Assembly: GCF_007745175.1 (NCBI RefSeq)
Contig: NZ_CP036271.1
Span: 5,344,314-5,408,313, forward strand
Direction of reading: 5' to 3'
Length of the DNA: 64,000 nt
DNA from: Caulifigura coniformis
Lineage (GTDB): Bacteria > Planctomycetota > Planctomycetia > Planctomycetales > Planctomycetaceae
In this document: positions 1-10,911 of the stretch, in pieces
Numbering within the stretch: position 1 is the first letter of the stretch
How the letters are laid out: every line of letters begins with the position of its first letter
The notes under the pieces: model-generated
Told to the model about the DNA's origin: nothing
The model's input: the letters and a program-made list of their open reading frames with translations, nothing else
Database searches by the model: none
Made by a program: the position numbers and the translations under genes

Positions 1-48
1 GGGGCCTGCTCCATTGATGGACTTAATCCGTGGGCTAAGCGCCCAGGG

Positions 49-1002
49 CTACGCAGTGTCGCCCCTGTTGGGGCTGATTGCGTTGAGCCAGGTGAAGTAC
101 TGCTGGACGAAGTGGTCGAAGCAGGGCTCGAACTCCAGGGTGTGTGCCGCCTCTGGGAATTCGATGAGCGTCCGGGACGGCGAAGCGATGGTCGCGAAGA
201 ACCGCTTCATCGCGCCGTTGTCGATGATCCGGTCGCGGCCCGCGAGCATCAGAAGGATCGGACAGCGGAGTTCGGGGCCGGCGGTCTGAGCCAGGTGGGT
301 GAGGTGGCGATCCGCGTTGAGGAAGCCGGAGGTGGCCACGCGGATCGAGAGAGGGTCTTCGCGAAGAAACTGCTGTCGGGCAGGATCGGATGTGAACAGG
401 GCTGCATCGTCGAGCGGAATCAGAACCCTGCGCCGGCGGATGCGGGCGAAGTCGGCCAGCTTCAGCAGGAGCCGTTGCCGAAGACCCGGGCGGATCCGGG
501 CGTGGATTCCGGGGTAAAGCAGGGCAAGCCCGTCGACGAGTTCCGCGTGGACACGAGCCACCGCGGCCGCGAGTTTTCCTCCCCAGCTGACGGCTTGAAG
601 AATGACTGGTCCGGGCGATTTGCGCGAGCGAATCTGCCTCAGCACGGCGACGACGTCATTGACCAGTCGTTCCCAGTGCTCGGCGTGGCCCCGGTCGCCA
701 CCCGAGATTCCCGATCCGCGACGATCGAGAAACCAGACATCCCAGCCCGCCTGGGCAAGCTGGGTCGAGGAACGGTGATACCACCCCGCGTGACTCTGGA
801 TTCCATGCAGCGACACGATCGTCCCGCGAACTGGTCCGTCTTCCGGGTGGAATCGATGGATGGCCAGACGCACGCCATCGGACGCCGTGAAGTTCTCTGG
901 CATACTCCTGATGGGGAGTGGCTGTTGTTCCTCCTGCATCGGGAATCCGCTCTGTGCGGAGTCCGCGGGTGTCAGACGTTCAGGGGTGAAGGCGTCGCTC
1001 AT
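49..1002 (-). CDS. alpha/beta hydrolase (lysophospholipase-like)
   Basis: A 317-residue serine hydrolase of the alpha/beta fold, closest in appearance to the monoacylglycerol lipase/lysophospholipase group. Visible features are the oxyanion-side motif SLHGIQSH (about residues 64-71), a nucleophile elbow AVSWGG with Ser139 (a variant of GxSxG), the acid in LAGRD (Asp257) and the catalytic His287 in EAAHTLEF. No signal peptide is obvious, so it is probably cytoplasmic; the substrate cannot be told. The first ~35 residues are not conserved-looking and have no good ribosome binding site, so a later Met (residue 22 or 34) could be the true start. It stands alone, divergent from the next gene. Confidence 0.85.
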   Translation of the reverse strand: MSDAFTPERLTPADSAQSGFPMQEEQQPLPIRSMPENFTASDGVRLAIHRFHPEDGPVRGTIVSLHGIQSHAGWYHRSSTQLAQAGWDVWFLDRRGSGISGGDRGHAEHWERLVNDVVAVLRQIRSRKSPGPVILQAVSWGGKLAAAVARVHAELVDGLALLYPGIHARIRPGLRQRLLLKLADFARIRRRRVLIPLDDAALFTSDPARQQFLREDPLSIRVATSGFLNADRHLTHLAQTAGPELRCPILLMLAGRDRIIDNGAMKRFFATIASPSRTLIEFPEAAHTLEFEPCFDHFVQQYFTWLNAISPNRGDTA

Positions 1003-1266
1003 TCGGGCACAGTGCTGAAGTGATGGGCAGGTGAGAGCCTGGGGCCGAATTGCATCGTGACACGAAAAGAGTCCCGGAAACCTTGGGATTCGTCTGCCTC
1101 AAGCCATTGTCTGACGATCCAGATAAGAAATTTCTGTGGAATGCCGGCCCGGCATGCTCATTGCTTTTAACAAGCGGACCGGCCGAATCCCCTCCAGATC
1201 CGCAACCCTGACGCCTGGGACCAATTGCGGATCTTTTGATCGCAGTTGTACCGGAAAGTCGCAGGA

Positions 1267-1857
1267 ATGCGCCGGCTCTTATTGATCGATCACGACCAGA
1301 ACCAATGCCGGCGGCTCGTGCAGGTGCTGTCAGGCCTCGGTTTCAGTCTCGATGTCACGTATAGCGCGAAAGAGGCACGGGTGCTCAACGAACAACAACG
1401 TTACAGCTGGAGCGTGATCGGGACCCCCGCAGACGGCGGGGACAGCGTGGCCCTGTTTACGCAGCTTCGGGAACGGCAGACCCGCCTGCGCGGCCTCCTT
1501 GTCGCCAATGACCCGGATGTCGGTGTGAAGACCGCCGCGGAAGAGGCCGGCCTCGACATTATTCAGCGACCCGTCGACGTCAACATCCTGATTCCCTGGC
1601 TCTCCGATGGTGGCGCCTGCGGCGAATCCACCACCATCGAACTCGGGATCGCTGAGTCGTCCCCCGTGGCGGAAAGCGTCGTCGCCGGCCTCCCCGAGAA
1701 TACGATCCGCAATCGTCTGTCGGACGAACAGTTGATCAGGATCATCCGTGGCGTCGACTACCCGTTCGCCGGAAAAGAACGCCTGGAAATGTTCGACCGC
1801 GACACTCTCGTCCGCGTCGTGATGCTCATTCGCCGCTGGTGCCGCAACCGGCGCTGA
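1267..1857 (+). CDS. receiver-domain-like protein lacking the phosphoacceptor
   Basis: About 196 residues. The N-terminus (MRRLLLIDHD) and the alternating hydrophobic pattern over the first ~115 residues match a CheY-like receiver fold. The acidic pocket is kept in LIDHD, but the place where the acceptor Asp should be reads WSVIGTPADGG, with no Asp at the expected position. The C-terminal ~65 residues form an acidic/basic helical tail of unknown role. ATG at 1267 is preferred over a TTG at 1246 because CAGGA lies just upstream and the conserved fold begins there. It is monocistronic; gap is transcribed towards it. Probably a phosphorylation-independent pseudo-receiver, which is inference. Confidence 0.7.
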   Translation: MRRLLLIDHDQNQCRRLVQVLSGLGFSLDVTYSAKEARVLNEQQRYSWSVIGTPADGGDSVALFTQLRERQTRLRGLLVANDPDVGVKTAAEEAGLDIIQRPVDVNILIPWLSDGGACGESTTIELGIAESSPVAESVVAGLPENTIRNRLSDEQLIRIIRGVDYPFAGKERLEMFDRDTLVRVVMLIRRWCRNRR

Positions 1858-1911
1858 ACCCGGCCGTCATCGAATCAATTGGCGTGGACACGATTGGCTG
1901 TGATCACGAAA

Positions 1912-1942
1912 AAAGCCCAGGGGTGACACCCCTGGACTTTTC
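1912..1942. terminator. bidirectional rho-independent terminator
   Basis: A 9-bp perfect stem (CCAGGGGTG / CACCCCTGG, 1917-1935) is flanked by an A-run on the left and TTTT on the right. It therefore serves both the converging gap gene and the receiver-like gene. Confidence 0.8.
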
Positions 1943-1962
1943 TTGTTCTGACCCGGCGGCGA

Positions 1963-3604
<1,642 letters not shown>

Positions 3605-5626
3605 ATGATCGTCAGCTGGAACTGGCTCAACGACTACGTGAAACCCGGACTCTCCGTTGAGGAGATCGCCGAGCGGCTCACCATGTCCGGAATGAACCTC
3701 GAGACGATCGAGCCGAAGGGCAAAGACTTCGCTGTCGACCTCGAGGTCACCAGCAACCGGCCGGACTGCCTTGGCCACCTCGGCGTCGCCCGCGAAGTCA
3801 GCGTGCTGGCCGGCGCGCCCATGACCCGGCCGGAACCGCAGCTGAAGACGGTCCCTGGACCCGGGATCCCTGTCGAAGTCGAATGCCCCGACCTCTGTCC
3901 CAGCTACAGCGCCCGCGTCATTCGCGGCGTGAAGATCGGTCCCAGCCCTGCCTGGCTCCGGGAGCGTCTCGAGGCCATCGGCGTGGCCTCCGTCAACAAT
4001 ATCGTCGACGCAACCAACTACGTCCTCATGGAATGTGGACAGCCCCTGCACGCGTTCGACCTCGATCACCTCGAAGGGGGCCGGATCGTTGTCCGCCGTG
4101 CCAAAGAGGGGGAGGCGCTCGAAGCGATCGATCACCGTACCTACAAGCTCTCGTCCAGCATGTGCACGATCTGCGACGCCTCCAAACCGGTCGCCGTCGG
4201 CGGCGTCATGGGCGGCGCAAAAAGTGAAGTCAGTGCGGCGACCAAAAACATTGTCCTCGAATCGGCCGCATTCCTCCCCGCCTCGATCCGGTCGACGGCC
4301 CGCACACTGAACCTTCACAGTCCCTCGTCCTACCGATATGAGCGCGGCGTCGACCTGACCCAGCTCGATTGGGCCAGCCGCCGCTGCTGTGAACTGATTC
4401 TCCAGACGGCCGGCGGCCAACTCGAGGAAACCGTTTCCCTCGTCGAGCAGCCGCAGTCGAATGCGCTGGCCCCAGTGACGTTGCGGTTCACCCGCATCGC
4501 GCAGGTCATCGGAATCGAGATCCCGGAAGCTCGCTGCGTCGAGATCCTGAAAGCACTGGGCCTCACGCTGGTCGACCACAAGGCCGGTGTCAGCGCAACG
4601 TTCACGGCTCCCAGCTGGCGGCGGCGCGACCTGACGCGCGAGATCGATCTCATTGAGGAAGTTGCCCGCATCCACGGCTATCACCATATCCCCGAGAACG
4701 CAGCCCTCCCGACTGCCGTCGTCGTCCGCCGCACCGATGAACGCGTTCGCGAACGCGTCCAGCAGGTGTTGATGGCCGCCGGGTTTCAGGAATCGCTGAC
4801 CTTCTCCTTCACCGTCGACCAGGCCGCCGAATTGTTCGTCCCGCCGGGAGTCGGTGAGCCGCTCACGATCACCCCCGCCGCCGGTGAGTACGGCTCGCGC
4901 CTTAGGCAGTCGCTCATTCCCAGCCTGGTCCTCGCGCGTCGCGACAACGAACGTCGGGGCGTGATGGATGCGGATCTGTTCGAGATCGCTCGCGTCTATC
5001 TCGGCGTCGACCCCGCGGTGGCCCAGTCGCAGCCTCTCCGGATTGCGCTGGTGACTGGCCGTTCATTCCGGGAGGTCAAAGGCGTGCTCGAGACGCTCGT
5101 CGCGAGCGTGAATCCGTCGCTGAAGCTGGAGGCCATTGCGACGGAGCATCCGGCCTTTCAGCCCGGGCGCGGAGCAGAACTGCGGCTGGCCGGAACTCCG
5201 TGGGGCTGGATCGGGGAACTCGAACGGACCCAGTTCGGACCGCTTCGCGAGCAGAAGTTGCGCGAGCCCGCCACGGTCGTCGAAGTCGATCTGGCGACGC
5301 TCGTCGCCAATGCCGCGGCCGATCGCGTCCCGCAGCCGCTGCCGGAATTTCCTGCGATCGAACGCGACTTCAACTTCGTGATCGACGATAGCGCCACCTG
5401 GGACCAGGTTGCCGGAATCGTCCGCGCCGCGGCCGGGCCGAATCTCGAATCGGTCCGCTTTGTCGACCAGTATCGCGGCCAGCAGATCCCGGTCGGCAAA
5501 AAGTCGTACGTGATCGGCCTGACTTACCGTGCGGCCGATCGCACGCTGTCGGGGGAAGAGGTCGACGCGCATCAGGCCGCCGTCCTGAAAGCGGCGCAGG
5601 ACCAACTGGGCGCCGTCCAGCGGTAA
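3605..5626 (+). CDS. pheT: phenylalanyl-tRNA synthetase beta subunit, short form
   Basis: 673 residues. The beta subunit of the alpha2-beta2 synthetase that charges tRNA-Phe. The N-terminus MIVSWNWLNDYVKPG is typical. After MSGMNLETIEPKGKDF the chain goes directly to LEVTSNRPDCLGHLGVAREV, which in most bacteria follows the ~110-residue EMAP-like tRNA-binding domain. That domain is therefore missing, which explains the length (about 790 is usual). B3/B4 and B5 regions follow, and the C-terminal FDX-ACB anticodon-binding domain (from about EFPAIERDFNF) is present. ATG at 3605 is used because the earlier frame to 3464 is not conserved-looking. pheS is not adjacent, unlike in many genomes. Confidence 0.95.
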   Translation: MIVSWNWLNDYVKPGLSVEEIAERLTMSGMNLETIEPKGKDFAVDLEVTSNRPDCLGHLGVAREVSVLAGAPMTRPEPQLKTVPGPGIPVEVECPDLCPSYSARVIRGVKIGPSPAWLRERLEAIGVASVNNIVDATNYVLMECGQPLHAFDLDHLEGGRIVVRRAKEGEALEAIDHRTYKLSSSMCTICDASKPVAVGGVMGGAKSEVSAATKNIVLESAAFLPASIRSTARTLNLHSPSSYRYERGVDLTQLDWASRRCCELILQTAGGQLEETVSLVEQPQSNALAPVTLRFTRIAQVIGIEIPEARCVEILKALGLTLVDHKAGVSATFTAPSWRRRDLTREIDLIEEVARIHGYHHIPENAALPTAVVVRRTDERVRERVQQVLMAAGFQESLTFSFTVDQAAELFVPPGVGEPLTITPAAGEYGSRLRQSLIPSLVLARRDNERRGVMDADLFEIARVYLGVDPAVAQSQPLRIALVTGRSFREVKGVLETLVASVNPSLKLEAIATEHPAFQPGRGAELRLAGTPWGWIGELERTQFGPLREQKLREPATVVEVDLATLVANAAADRVPQPLPEFPAIERDFNFVIDDSATWDQVAGIVRAAAGPNLESVRFVDQYRGQQIPVGKKSYVIGLTYRAADRTLSGEEVDAHQAAVLKAAQDQLGAVQR

Positions 5627-5661
5627 GCCCGCGACGAACTCGAAGGAGCCCGCGCGCCGTT

Positions 5662-7161
5662 TCAGGCAGGCCGTCGCGTTTTTTGCAGCCTGGCGATGAG
5701 CCCCCGGACCGCTGCGTGATCGCGATACCACACGAGCACCAGCGAAGCGATCCCGGCGAGCAAGGCCAGGAACTTCAGGAGGCCTCCCATTCCACGGAGG
5801 CTTGAGGCGCTGTTGATCGATTTCTCCGCGGCCGCCGCAGCGCTGCGGGTCGATGGGTCTTCGTGTTCCTTCTGAACCTTTCGCAGGGTTGTCAGGTAGG
5901 ACTTCGCGGATCGTCCCGCGGCTCCGAGACCTCCGGCGGCGGCGACGCGCACTCCCGAGTCGGTGTCATTCAATTTGGCGGCGATCGCGTCCAGACCCCG
6001 TCCGGAAACGTTTGGCGACTTCCCCAGTTCCATCGCGGAGTGCGCACGGATTAACGGGTTGGAATTGTCGAGACCTGCGATGTAGCTCGATTCCCAGGTC
6101 CGGGCTGCAGACCAGCTCGACAGCATTTGCAGATTGAGCAGGAGCGAAAGCACAACCGTCGTCGCCACCGTCATCGGCACCCACCGCGGAAGCGCGGCCG
6201 CGATGTCCACTTCGGACGTCTCTTGCCGCCGCGGACCAACGGGCTGCGTCCGAACCGGGATGCCGCGGGGGGGAGAATCGGCCGCGCGCTTGGGGTTCCG
6301 CACTTCGATGGTCGGCGTGATCGCGTGCAGCGTGTACGCCACTTCCTCGGCCGATCCCGGACGCCTTGCCGGGTCCTTCTCCATCAGCCGGCCGATCAGG
6401 TCGTCCAGCATCGGAGGGCAATCGAGCACGGTCGGCGCGACCCGCGGAGGGACGTCCTTCAGGTGCATGTGCAGCGTCGCCGCCGGCGTCTCGCCAATGA
6501 ACGGCGGCTTCCCCGTCAGCAGCTCGAAAAACATGCAGCCCAGCGCGTACAGGTCGGTTCGCGGCGTCACTTCCTGTCCGCGAATCTGCTCGGGCGCCAT
6601 GTACAGGAAGGTCCCGGCGGTCTTCCCCGCCTGCGTAATCTTGCGCGACGCCTGCATCGTCGCCAGGCCGAAGTCGCTCAGCTTGAGCTGCCCCTCGGGG
6701 GTGACGAGGAAATTGCTCGGCTTGATATCCCGGTGAACCACCCCCTTGGTATGGGCGGCGGCGAGCGCCTTGCAGATCTGCTCGCCGTAGTTGATCACCA
6801 TCTCCCAGCTGATGCGGCCCCGGCGCTGCAACTCGGATTCGAGCGTCCCGCCCGTTACCAGTTCCATCGCATAGAACCGCCCCTTGTCTTCGCACAGCCC
6901 TCCGAAGCAACGGACGATGTTGGGATGCTTGAGACTCTTCAGCACCTCCAGCTCACGCTCGAACCTCGCCAGCACGATCGGGTCCGTGACGTCGGCCGGA
7001 AGCATCTTCACGGCCACTTCGAGGTTGTTCACCACGTACCGCGCGCGATAGACGACACCCATTCCCCCTTCGCCGATCTGCTCGATCAGCTCAAAGGGCC
7101 AGATCCATCGCCGGTTCGGCGGGACGGCATTCGGAGAGGTCACTGGAATCGTCGTGGGCAT
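5662..7161 (-). CDS. membrane Ser/Thr protein kinase with HEAT-like segment
   Basis: 499 residues. A Hanks-type kinase domain spans about 22-285 with all key residues: glycine loop GEGGMGVVYRA (30-40), Lys52 in VAVK, HRDIKPSN (143-150), DFG (163-165) and APE (189-191). A basic, Pro-rich linker leads to a transmembrane helix (about 328-348), then ~90 residues with two HEAT/Armadillo-like units (NPLIRAHSAMELG, DSGVRVAAAGGLGAAG), then a second transmembrane helix (about 460-478) and a short basic tail. The HEAT-like segment would lie outside the membrane and both termini inside. The start at 7161 removes ~150 upstream residues that look non-coding. Substrate unknown. Divergent from the HDOD gene. 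Confidence 0.93.
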   Translation of the reverse strand: MPTTIPVTSPNAVPPNRRWIWPFELIEQIGEGGMGVVYRARYVVNNLEVAVKMLPADVTDPIVLARFERELEVLKSLKHPNIVRCFGGLCEDKGRFYAMELVTGGTLESELQRRGRISWEMVINYGEQICKALAAAHTKGVVHRDIKPSNFLVTPEGQLKLSDFGLATMQASRKITQAGKTAGTFLYMAPEQIRGQEVTPRTDLYALGCMFFELLTGKPPFIGETPAATLHMHLKDVPPRVAPTVLDCPPMLDDLIGRLMEKDPARRPGSAEEVAYTLHAITPTIEVRNPKRAADSPPRGIPVRTQPVGPRRQETSEVDIAAALPRWVPMTVATTVVLSLLLNLQMLSSWSAARTWESSYIAGLDNSNPLIRAHSAMELGKSPNVSGRGLDAIAAKLNDTDSGVRVAAAGGLGAAGRSAKSYLTTLRKVQKEHEDPSTRSAAAAAEKSINSASSLRGMGGLLKFLALLAGIASLVLVWYRDHAAVRGLIARLQKTRRPA

Positions 7162-7698
7162 CCGCAGGAGGCAAAGGCTCGAAGGCGTGCGCAAACTTTG
7201 CTGGAACTTTGAATCGTAGGCCGTGGATCGGGCTCGCAAACGCCCGATCTGCCGAAGGCCTGAGAAATGGGGTGATGCAAAACAAGACACCCCGGAACCC
7301 CAGTCCTCCTTCGTGGAAGATGATTTGCAGGTTTTCGCAGCGAATCCATCTGTCGGAACGAGACGCGCAGAGTTTCGCCGCGTCCTTGTGCAGGAATTCG
7401 CAGCACATCGCGTCGGTCTCTTCTCCGACAATACACCCGCTGTGCCGAAGAGTGCGGTTATTCCGAAAAAATGGGGGCCCTCTGCCAATTGGCAGTCCCG
7501 GAATACGCCCACGCGACGGGCGGGAAAACGGAATGACCGTTGAAGTCCACCTCTGGCGGCCCCCCGTGTTGTCGAAAATCGACATCCGCCGGCCTGCTGC
7601 CGGTCACGCAACCTAGCGTTTCACAGAGGCATTGGAGCCTTGCTTCCAATCGCCGTTGTCGAGTTTTCAACACCCGTTCGAGATCGCTTCCCGCCACG
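7162..7698. other. intergenic region between divergent kinase and HDOD genes
   Basis: 537 bases with no convincing gene. Frames on both strands are open because of base composition but lack ribosome binding sites and domain-like sequence. It must carry both promoters; I cannot place them. Confidence 0.4.
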
Positions 7699-8604
7699 AT
7701 GTCTCTTCTTCTGGCCGACCCACCGCCGACGTTGAACGATCCGCCCGAGCGCCTCGTGAATCGGCTGCTCGAGCAGAACGAAGGGCTCACCATGCTCCCG
7801 GCCGTCGCCATGAAGGCGTTGCAGATGGCCAACGATCCGGATTGCTCCGTTAACCATTTCGCCGTCCTGGTCCAGCAGGACCAGATGCTCGCGTCCGATC
7901 TCCTCGCCATCGCGAACACGGCCCTCTACTCAAGCGGCCGCGCGATCGCCAACCTCCAGCAGGCCGCTCAGCGCCTGGGATTCAGGAAATGCAAAAACCT
8001 GATTCTCACGTCGAGCATGAGCAGCCTGATGAAGAAACTCAAATTCGACGAGCAGTGGGTTCGCGACATCCTCTGGCGGCATAGTTTCCTCGCCGCGATT
8101 CACTGCCATCACCTGAACAAGCTCTTCGCCACCGGGTTCGATGGCGAAGAATTCACCGCCGGCCTGATGCACGACCTCGGCCGAACCCTGCTCGCCGTCT
8201 CCGCCGGCAGCGACTTCATGGTCGCCGATCTCCTCACCTTCGAAGAAGGAGATGACCTGCTCGAGCGCGAACGCGAGATCCTGGGAACCGATCACGCCGC
8301 CTTCGGCGCCTGGTTCGTCCGCCGTTCGAACCTCCCGGAAGCACTCTCGGAGAGCGTTCTCGATCACCACAACTGCGACAACTGCTCGAAGCTCACCGCC
8401 ATCGTCGCTGCAGCCGATGAAATGGCCAACCACCTCCAGCGCTATCTGGAACCCGATCAGTACTCGGCTGAAAACAATCGCGGGCTCAAACGCCTGGAAG
8501 TGCTCGGCGTTCCGGATGCGCGGCAGCGGCTCGATGCTCACCGCGTGACGATCATGGAAGAGGCGACCGAGGAACTGACGGAACTCGTCAAACGGCTCGG
8601 CTGA
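7699..8604 (+). CDS. HDOD domain signalling protein
   Basis: 301 residues. The HDOD (HD-related output domain) fills most of the protein, from LPAVAMKALQMANDPDCS (about residues 34-51) through RLGFRKCKNLILTSS to HSFLAAIHCHHL and the HD-like GLMHDLGRTLLAV. HDOD proteins act as regulatory scaffolds in bacterial signalling rather than as proven nucleotide hydrolases. No receiver or GGDEF domain is attached. ATG at 7699 fits the family; the frame extends upstream without support. The gene is divergent from the membrane kinase and convergent with DUF1501; a link to the kinase is only suggested by position. Confidence 0.9.
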   Translation: MSLLLADPPPTLNDPPERLVNRLLEQNEGLTMLPAVAMKALQMANDPDCSVNHFAVLVQQDQMLASDLLAIANTALYSSGRAIANLQQAAQRLGFRKCKNLILTSSMSSLMKKLKFDEQWVRDILWRHSFLAAIHCHHLNKLFATGFDGEEFTAGLMHDLGRTLLAVSAGSDFMVADLLTFEEGDDLLEREREILGTDHAAFGAWFVRRSNLPEALSESVLDHHNCDNCSKLTAIVAAADEMANHLQRYLEPDQYSAENNRGLKRLEVLGVPDARQRLDAHRVTIMEEATEELTELVKRLG

Positions 8605-10056
8605 TCACGACATGATTTCCCAGATCGGGTCAGCCCCTTCGACGCCGACGAGCTTCTGGTCGAGTCCGCTGTAGAAATACGACAGGCGGTTGGGGTCGAG
8701 TCCCATCTGGTGCAGGATCGTCGCGTGCATCCGTCGCACGTGGCAGCGATTCTCGACCGCCTCGTTGCCGAGTTCGTCGGTCGTTCCGTAAGACACGCCT
8801 CCCTTGATTCCGCCGCCGGCCATCCACACCGTGAATCCCGCGGAATTGTGGTCCCGTCCGGTTCCCTTCTCGTACTCGGCCGTCGGCTGACGGCCGAATT
8901 CTCCGCCCCACACGACCAGCGTCTTGTCGAGCAGTCCCCGGCGCTTCAGGTCCGTCAGCAGGCCGGCGATCGCCTTGTCCGTCTCGGCGGCGTGAAGGTT
9001 ATGGTTCACTTCAATGTCTGTATGCGCGTCCCAGTTGGCGTCGTTATGGGCGCCACCCGAATAGATCTGCACGAACCGGACGCCGCGTTCCACGAGCCTG
9101 CGGGCAAGCAGGCACTGCCGGCCGAACGTCGCGGATTTCTCGTCGTTCAGGCCGTACATCTCCTGCGTCGCCTGCGTTTCCTGGGCAAGGTCGACCGCCT
9201 CAGGCGCATGGCTCTGCATGCGGTACGCGAGTTCGTAGCTGGCGATTCGGGCCGCGAGATTCGAGTTGTCGGCCCGCGAGGCGAAGTGGTCCGAGTTGTA
9301 TTCCCGCAGGGAGTCGAGCAGCCGCCGCTGGGCTCCCACCGACATTCCATCCCGGGGTTTGAGGTCGAGGATCGGATTCCCCTGCGAACGCATGACCGTC
9401 GCCTGGTAGGTCGCGGGCATGAAGCCCGACGACCAGTTCTTCGCGCCGGAGATCGGGCCTCCCCGCGGGTCGAGCATCACGACGAACCCCGGCAGGTCCT
9501 CATTCTCCGAGCCGAGGCCGTAGTTCAGCCACGATCCGATGCACGGGCTTCCCGACAGCAGCCGGCCCGAGTTCATCATCAGCATTGCCGAGCCGTGAAT
9601 CGGCGACTCGGCCGTCATGGAATGGATGAACGCAACGTCGTCGACGCACTTCGCAAAATGCGGAAACAGGTCGCTGACCGACTTTCCAGATTCCCCGTAG
9701 TTCTGGAACTTCCACCGCGGCTCGACGATTCGCCCTTCGTTTCTCTTACCGGCCCGGCCAAACGTCTTGAGCGCGATCGTCTGGTTGTCGCGCCCCTGCA
9801 TTTCCGGCTTGTGGTCGAACGTGTCGATGTGCGACGGACCGCCGTACATGTAGAGAAAAATGCACGACGTCGCCTGCGGGTCGAACTGCGGCAGTCTGGG
9901 CGCCAGCGGATTCTCGAACGGCGTCTCGCCATCCGCCGCGACCGCCTGCGAAGTGAAGAAGTCGCTTCCCAGAAGTCCCGACAACGCGACGCCGCCAAAA
10001 CCGGCGCCGGTCTCCCACAGCATCTGGCGGCGGGTCCGCCCGCAGAAACTCGACAT
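8605..10056 (-). CDS. DUF1501 protein, Tat-exported
   Basis: 483 residues. N-terminal RRQMLWETGAGFGGVALSG is a twin-arginine-type signal, so the protein is folded and exported. The body has DUF1501 hallmarks: YMYGGPSHIDTFDHKPEMQG, QCLLARRLVERGVRFVQIY, LVVWGGEFGRQPT and GRDHNSAGFTVWMAGGGIKGG. The family belongs to the alkaline phosphatase/sulfatase-like superfamily and is greatly expanded in planctomycetes; its substrate is unknown to me. DUF1501 genes often follow a DUF1549/DUF1553 cytochrome-type gene, but none is next to this one. Start at 10056 places the Tat motif correctly. Confidence 0.93.
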   Translation of the reverse strand: MSSFCGRTRRQMLWETGAGFGGVALSGLLGSDFFTSQAVAADGETPFENPLAPRLPQFDPQATSCIFLYMYGGPSHIDTFDHKPEMQGRDNQTIALKTFGRAGKRNEGRIVEPRWKFQNYGESGKSVSDLFPHFAKCVDDVAFIHSMTAESPIHGSAMLMMNSGRLLSGSPCIGSWLNYGLGSENEDLPGFVVMLDPRGGPISGAKNWSSGFMPATYQATVMRSQGNPILDLKPRDGMSVGAQRRLLDSLREYNSDHFASRADNSNLAARIASYELAYRMQSHAPEAVDLAQETQATQEMYGLNDEKSATFGRQCLLARRLVERGVRFVQIYSGGAHNDANWDAHTDIEVNHNLHAAETDKAIAGLLTDLKRRGLLDKTLVVWGGEFGRQPTAEYEKGTGRDHNSAGFTVWMAGGGIKGGVSYGTTDELGNEAVENRCHVRRMHATILHQMGLDPNRLSYFYSGLDQKLVGVEGADPIWEIMS

Positions 10057-10399
10057 GACGCAACTCTCCGCGATATCAGGGCGGCCCGTCGGCCGCACGT
10101 CGTGATCCCCTAGGATACCCGGTCTTTTGCCCCTCTGCGAGGTGCGGCGCCCCGCCCGAGTCGGCGACACGCCAGGTGTCCGACAGCGATCGCTCCGCTT
10201 CCATCTCCCCGCAACGCACTTCCGATCGGTCATCAACTTTCTTCGCGGGGAGAAGGTGGCCGCAACGCCGCGGCAAGTCGTCTGCTCCCATCATCGTTCG
10301 GCCGGTTTTCCGGATTTGGCGCGATCCCGGGAGGGGAGTCGTTCCGGCGTCGCATCACGTGAGTAGAATGGGAACCACGCCCACCATCAGGAGCTTGCG
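10057..10399. other. intergenic region between DUF1501 and yacG
   Basis: 343 bases between divergent genes. No gene, RNA or clear repeat is visible. AGGAG at 10389-10393 is the ribosome binding site of yacG. Confidence 0.4.
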
Positions 10400-10618
10400 T
10401 TGCGTTCGACCCCCTCGACCTGTGCGATTTGCGGAACGACCCTCGAGGAGGGGGCGGCCGTCTCTTCCCCGATCTACCCGTTCTGCAGCGTGCGGTGCAA
10501 ACAGATCGACCTCCTGCGCTGGTGCGACGGCCGCTACACCGTCGTGAACGACATGGACCCCGACCTGCTCCTGGAACTCGGAGAGAGAATGGGAGATCAG
10601 GACGAGTCCCCGGCGTAG
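10400..10618 (+). CDS. yacG: YacG-like zinc-binding protein
   Basis: 72 residues. Four cysteines in CAIC (8 and 11) and FCSVRC (29 and 33), followed by KQIDLLRW, are the signature of YacG. In E. coli this small protein binds DNA gyrase through GyrB and inhibits it. The start is a TTG at 10400, supported by AGGAG 6-7 nt upstream; no ATG fits. The C-terminus is acidic as in the family. The gene is alone, and the next gene on the same strand begins ~290 bases later. Confidence 0.88.
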   Translation: MRSTPSTCAICGTTLEEGAAVSSPIYPFCSVRCKQIDLLRWCDGRYTVVNDMDPDLLLELGERMGDQDESPA

Positions 10619-10911
10619 TCCTCTGCAATCTGGCGTCGGGAAACGGGCAGGCAGGCGAATTGGGCAAGGCGACCGCCGCAGGGCTTCGGCAGGTTTGGCC
10701 ACTCGGGATTTCCGTTCAGGCTGTTTCGTCGACTCTGCCGATAGTTCCGTTGACGCAAAGTTGACGGCCTGTGTGGATGAGCACACGGGCAGTCGATCGA
10801 GTGTCAGGTCACGGCAGGTGCGAGGAGGGCGATCTTCGCGCACATATTCTCTGCCGGGGGGACCTTTCACGGATGGGGAAGGCTCGCCTTCACTGGCGAG
10901 GGGGAGGGGTC

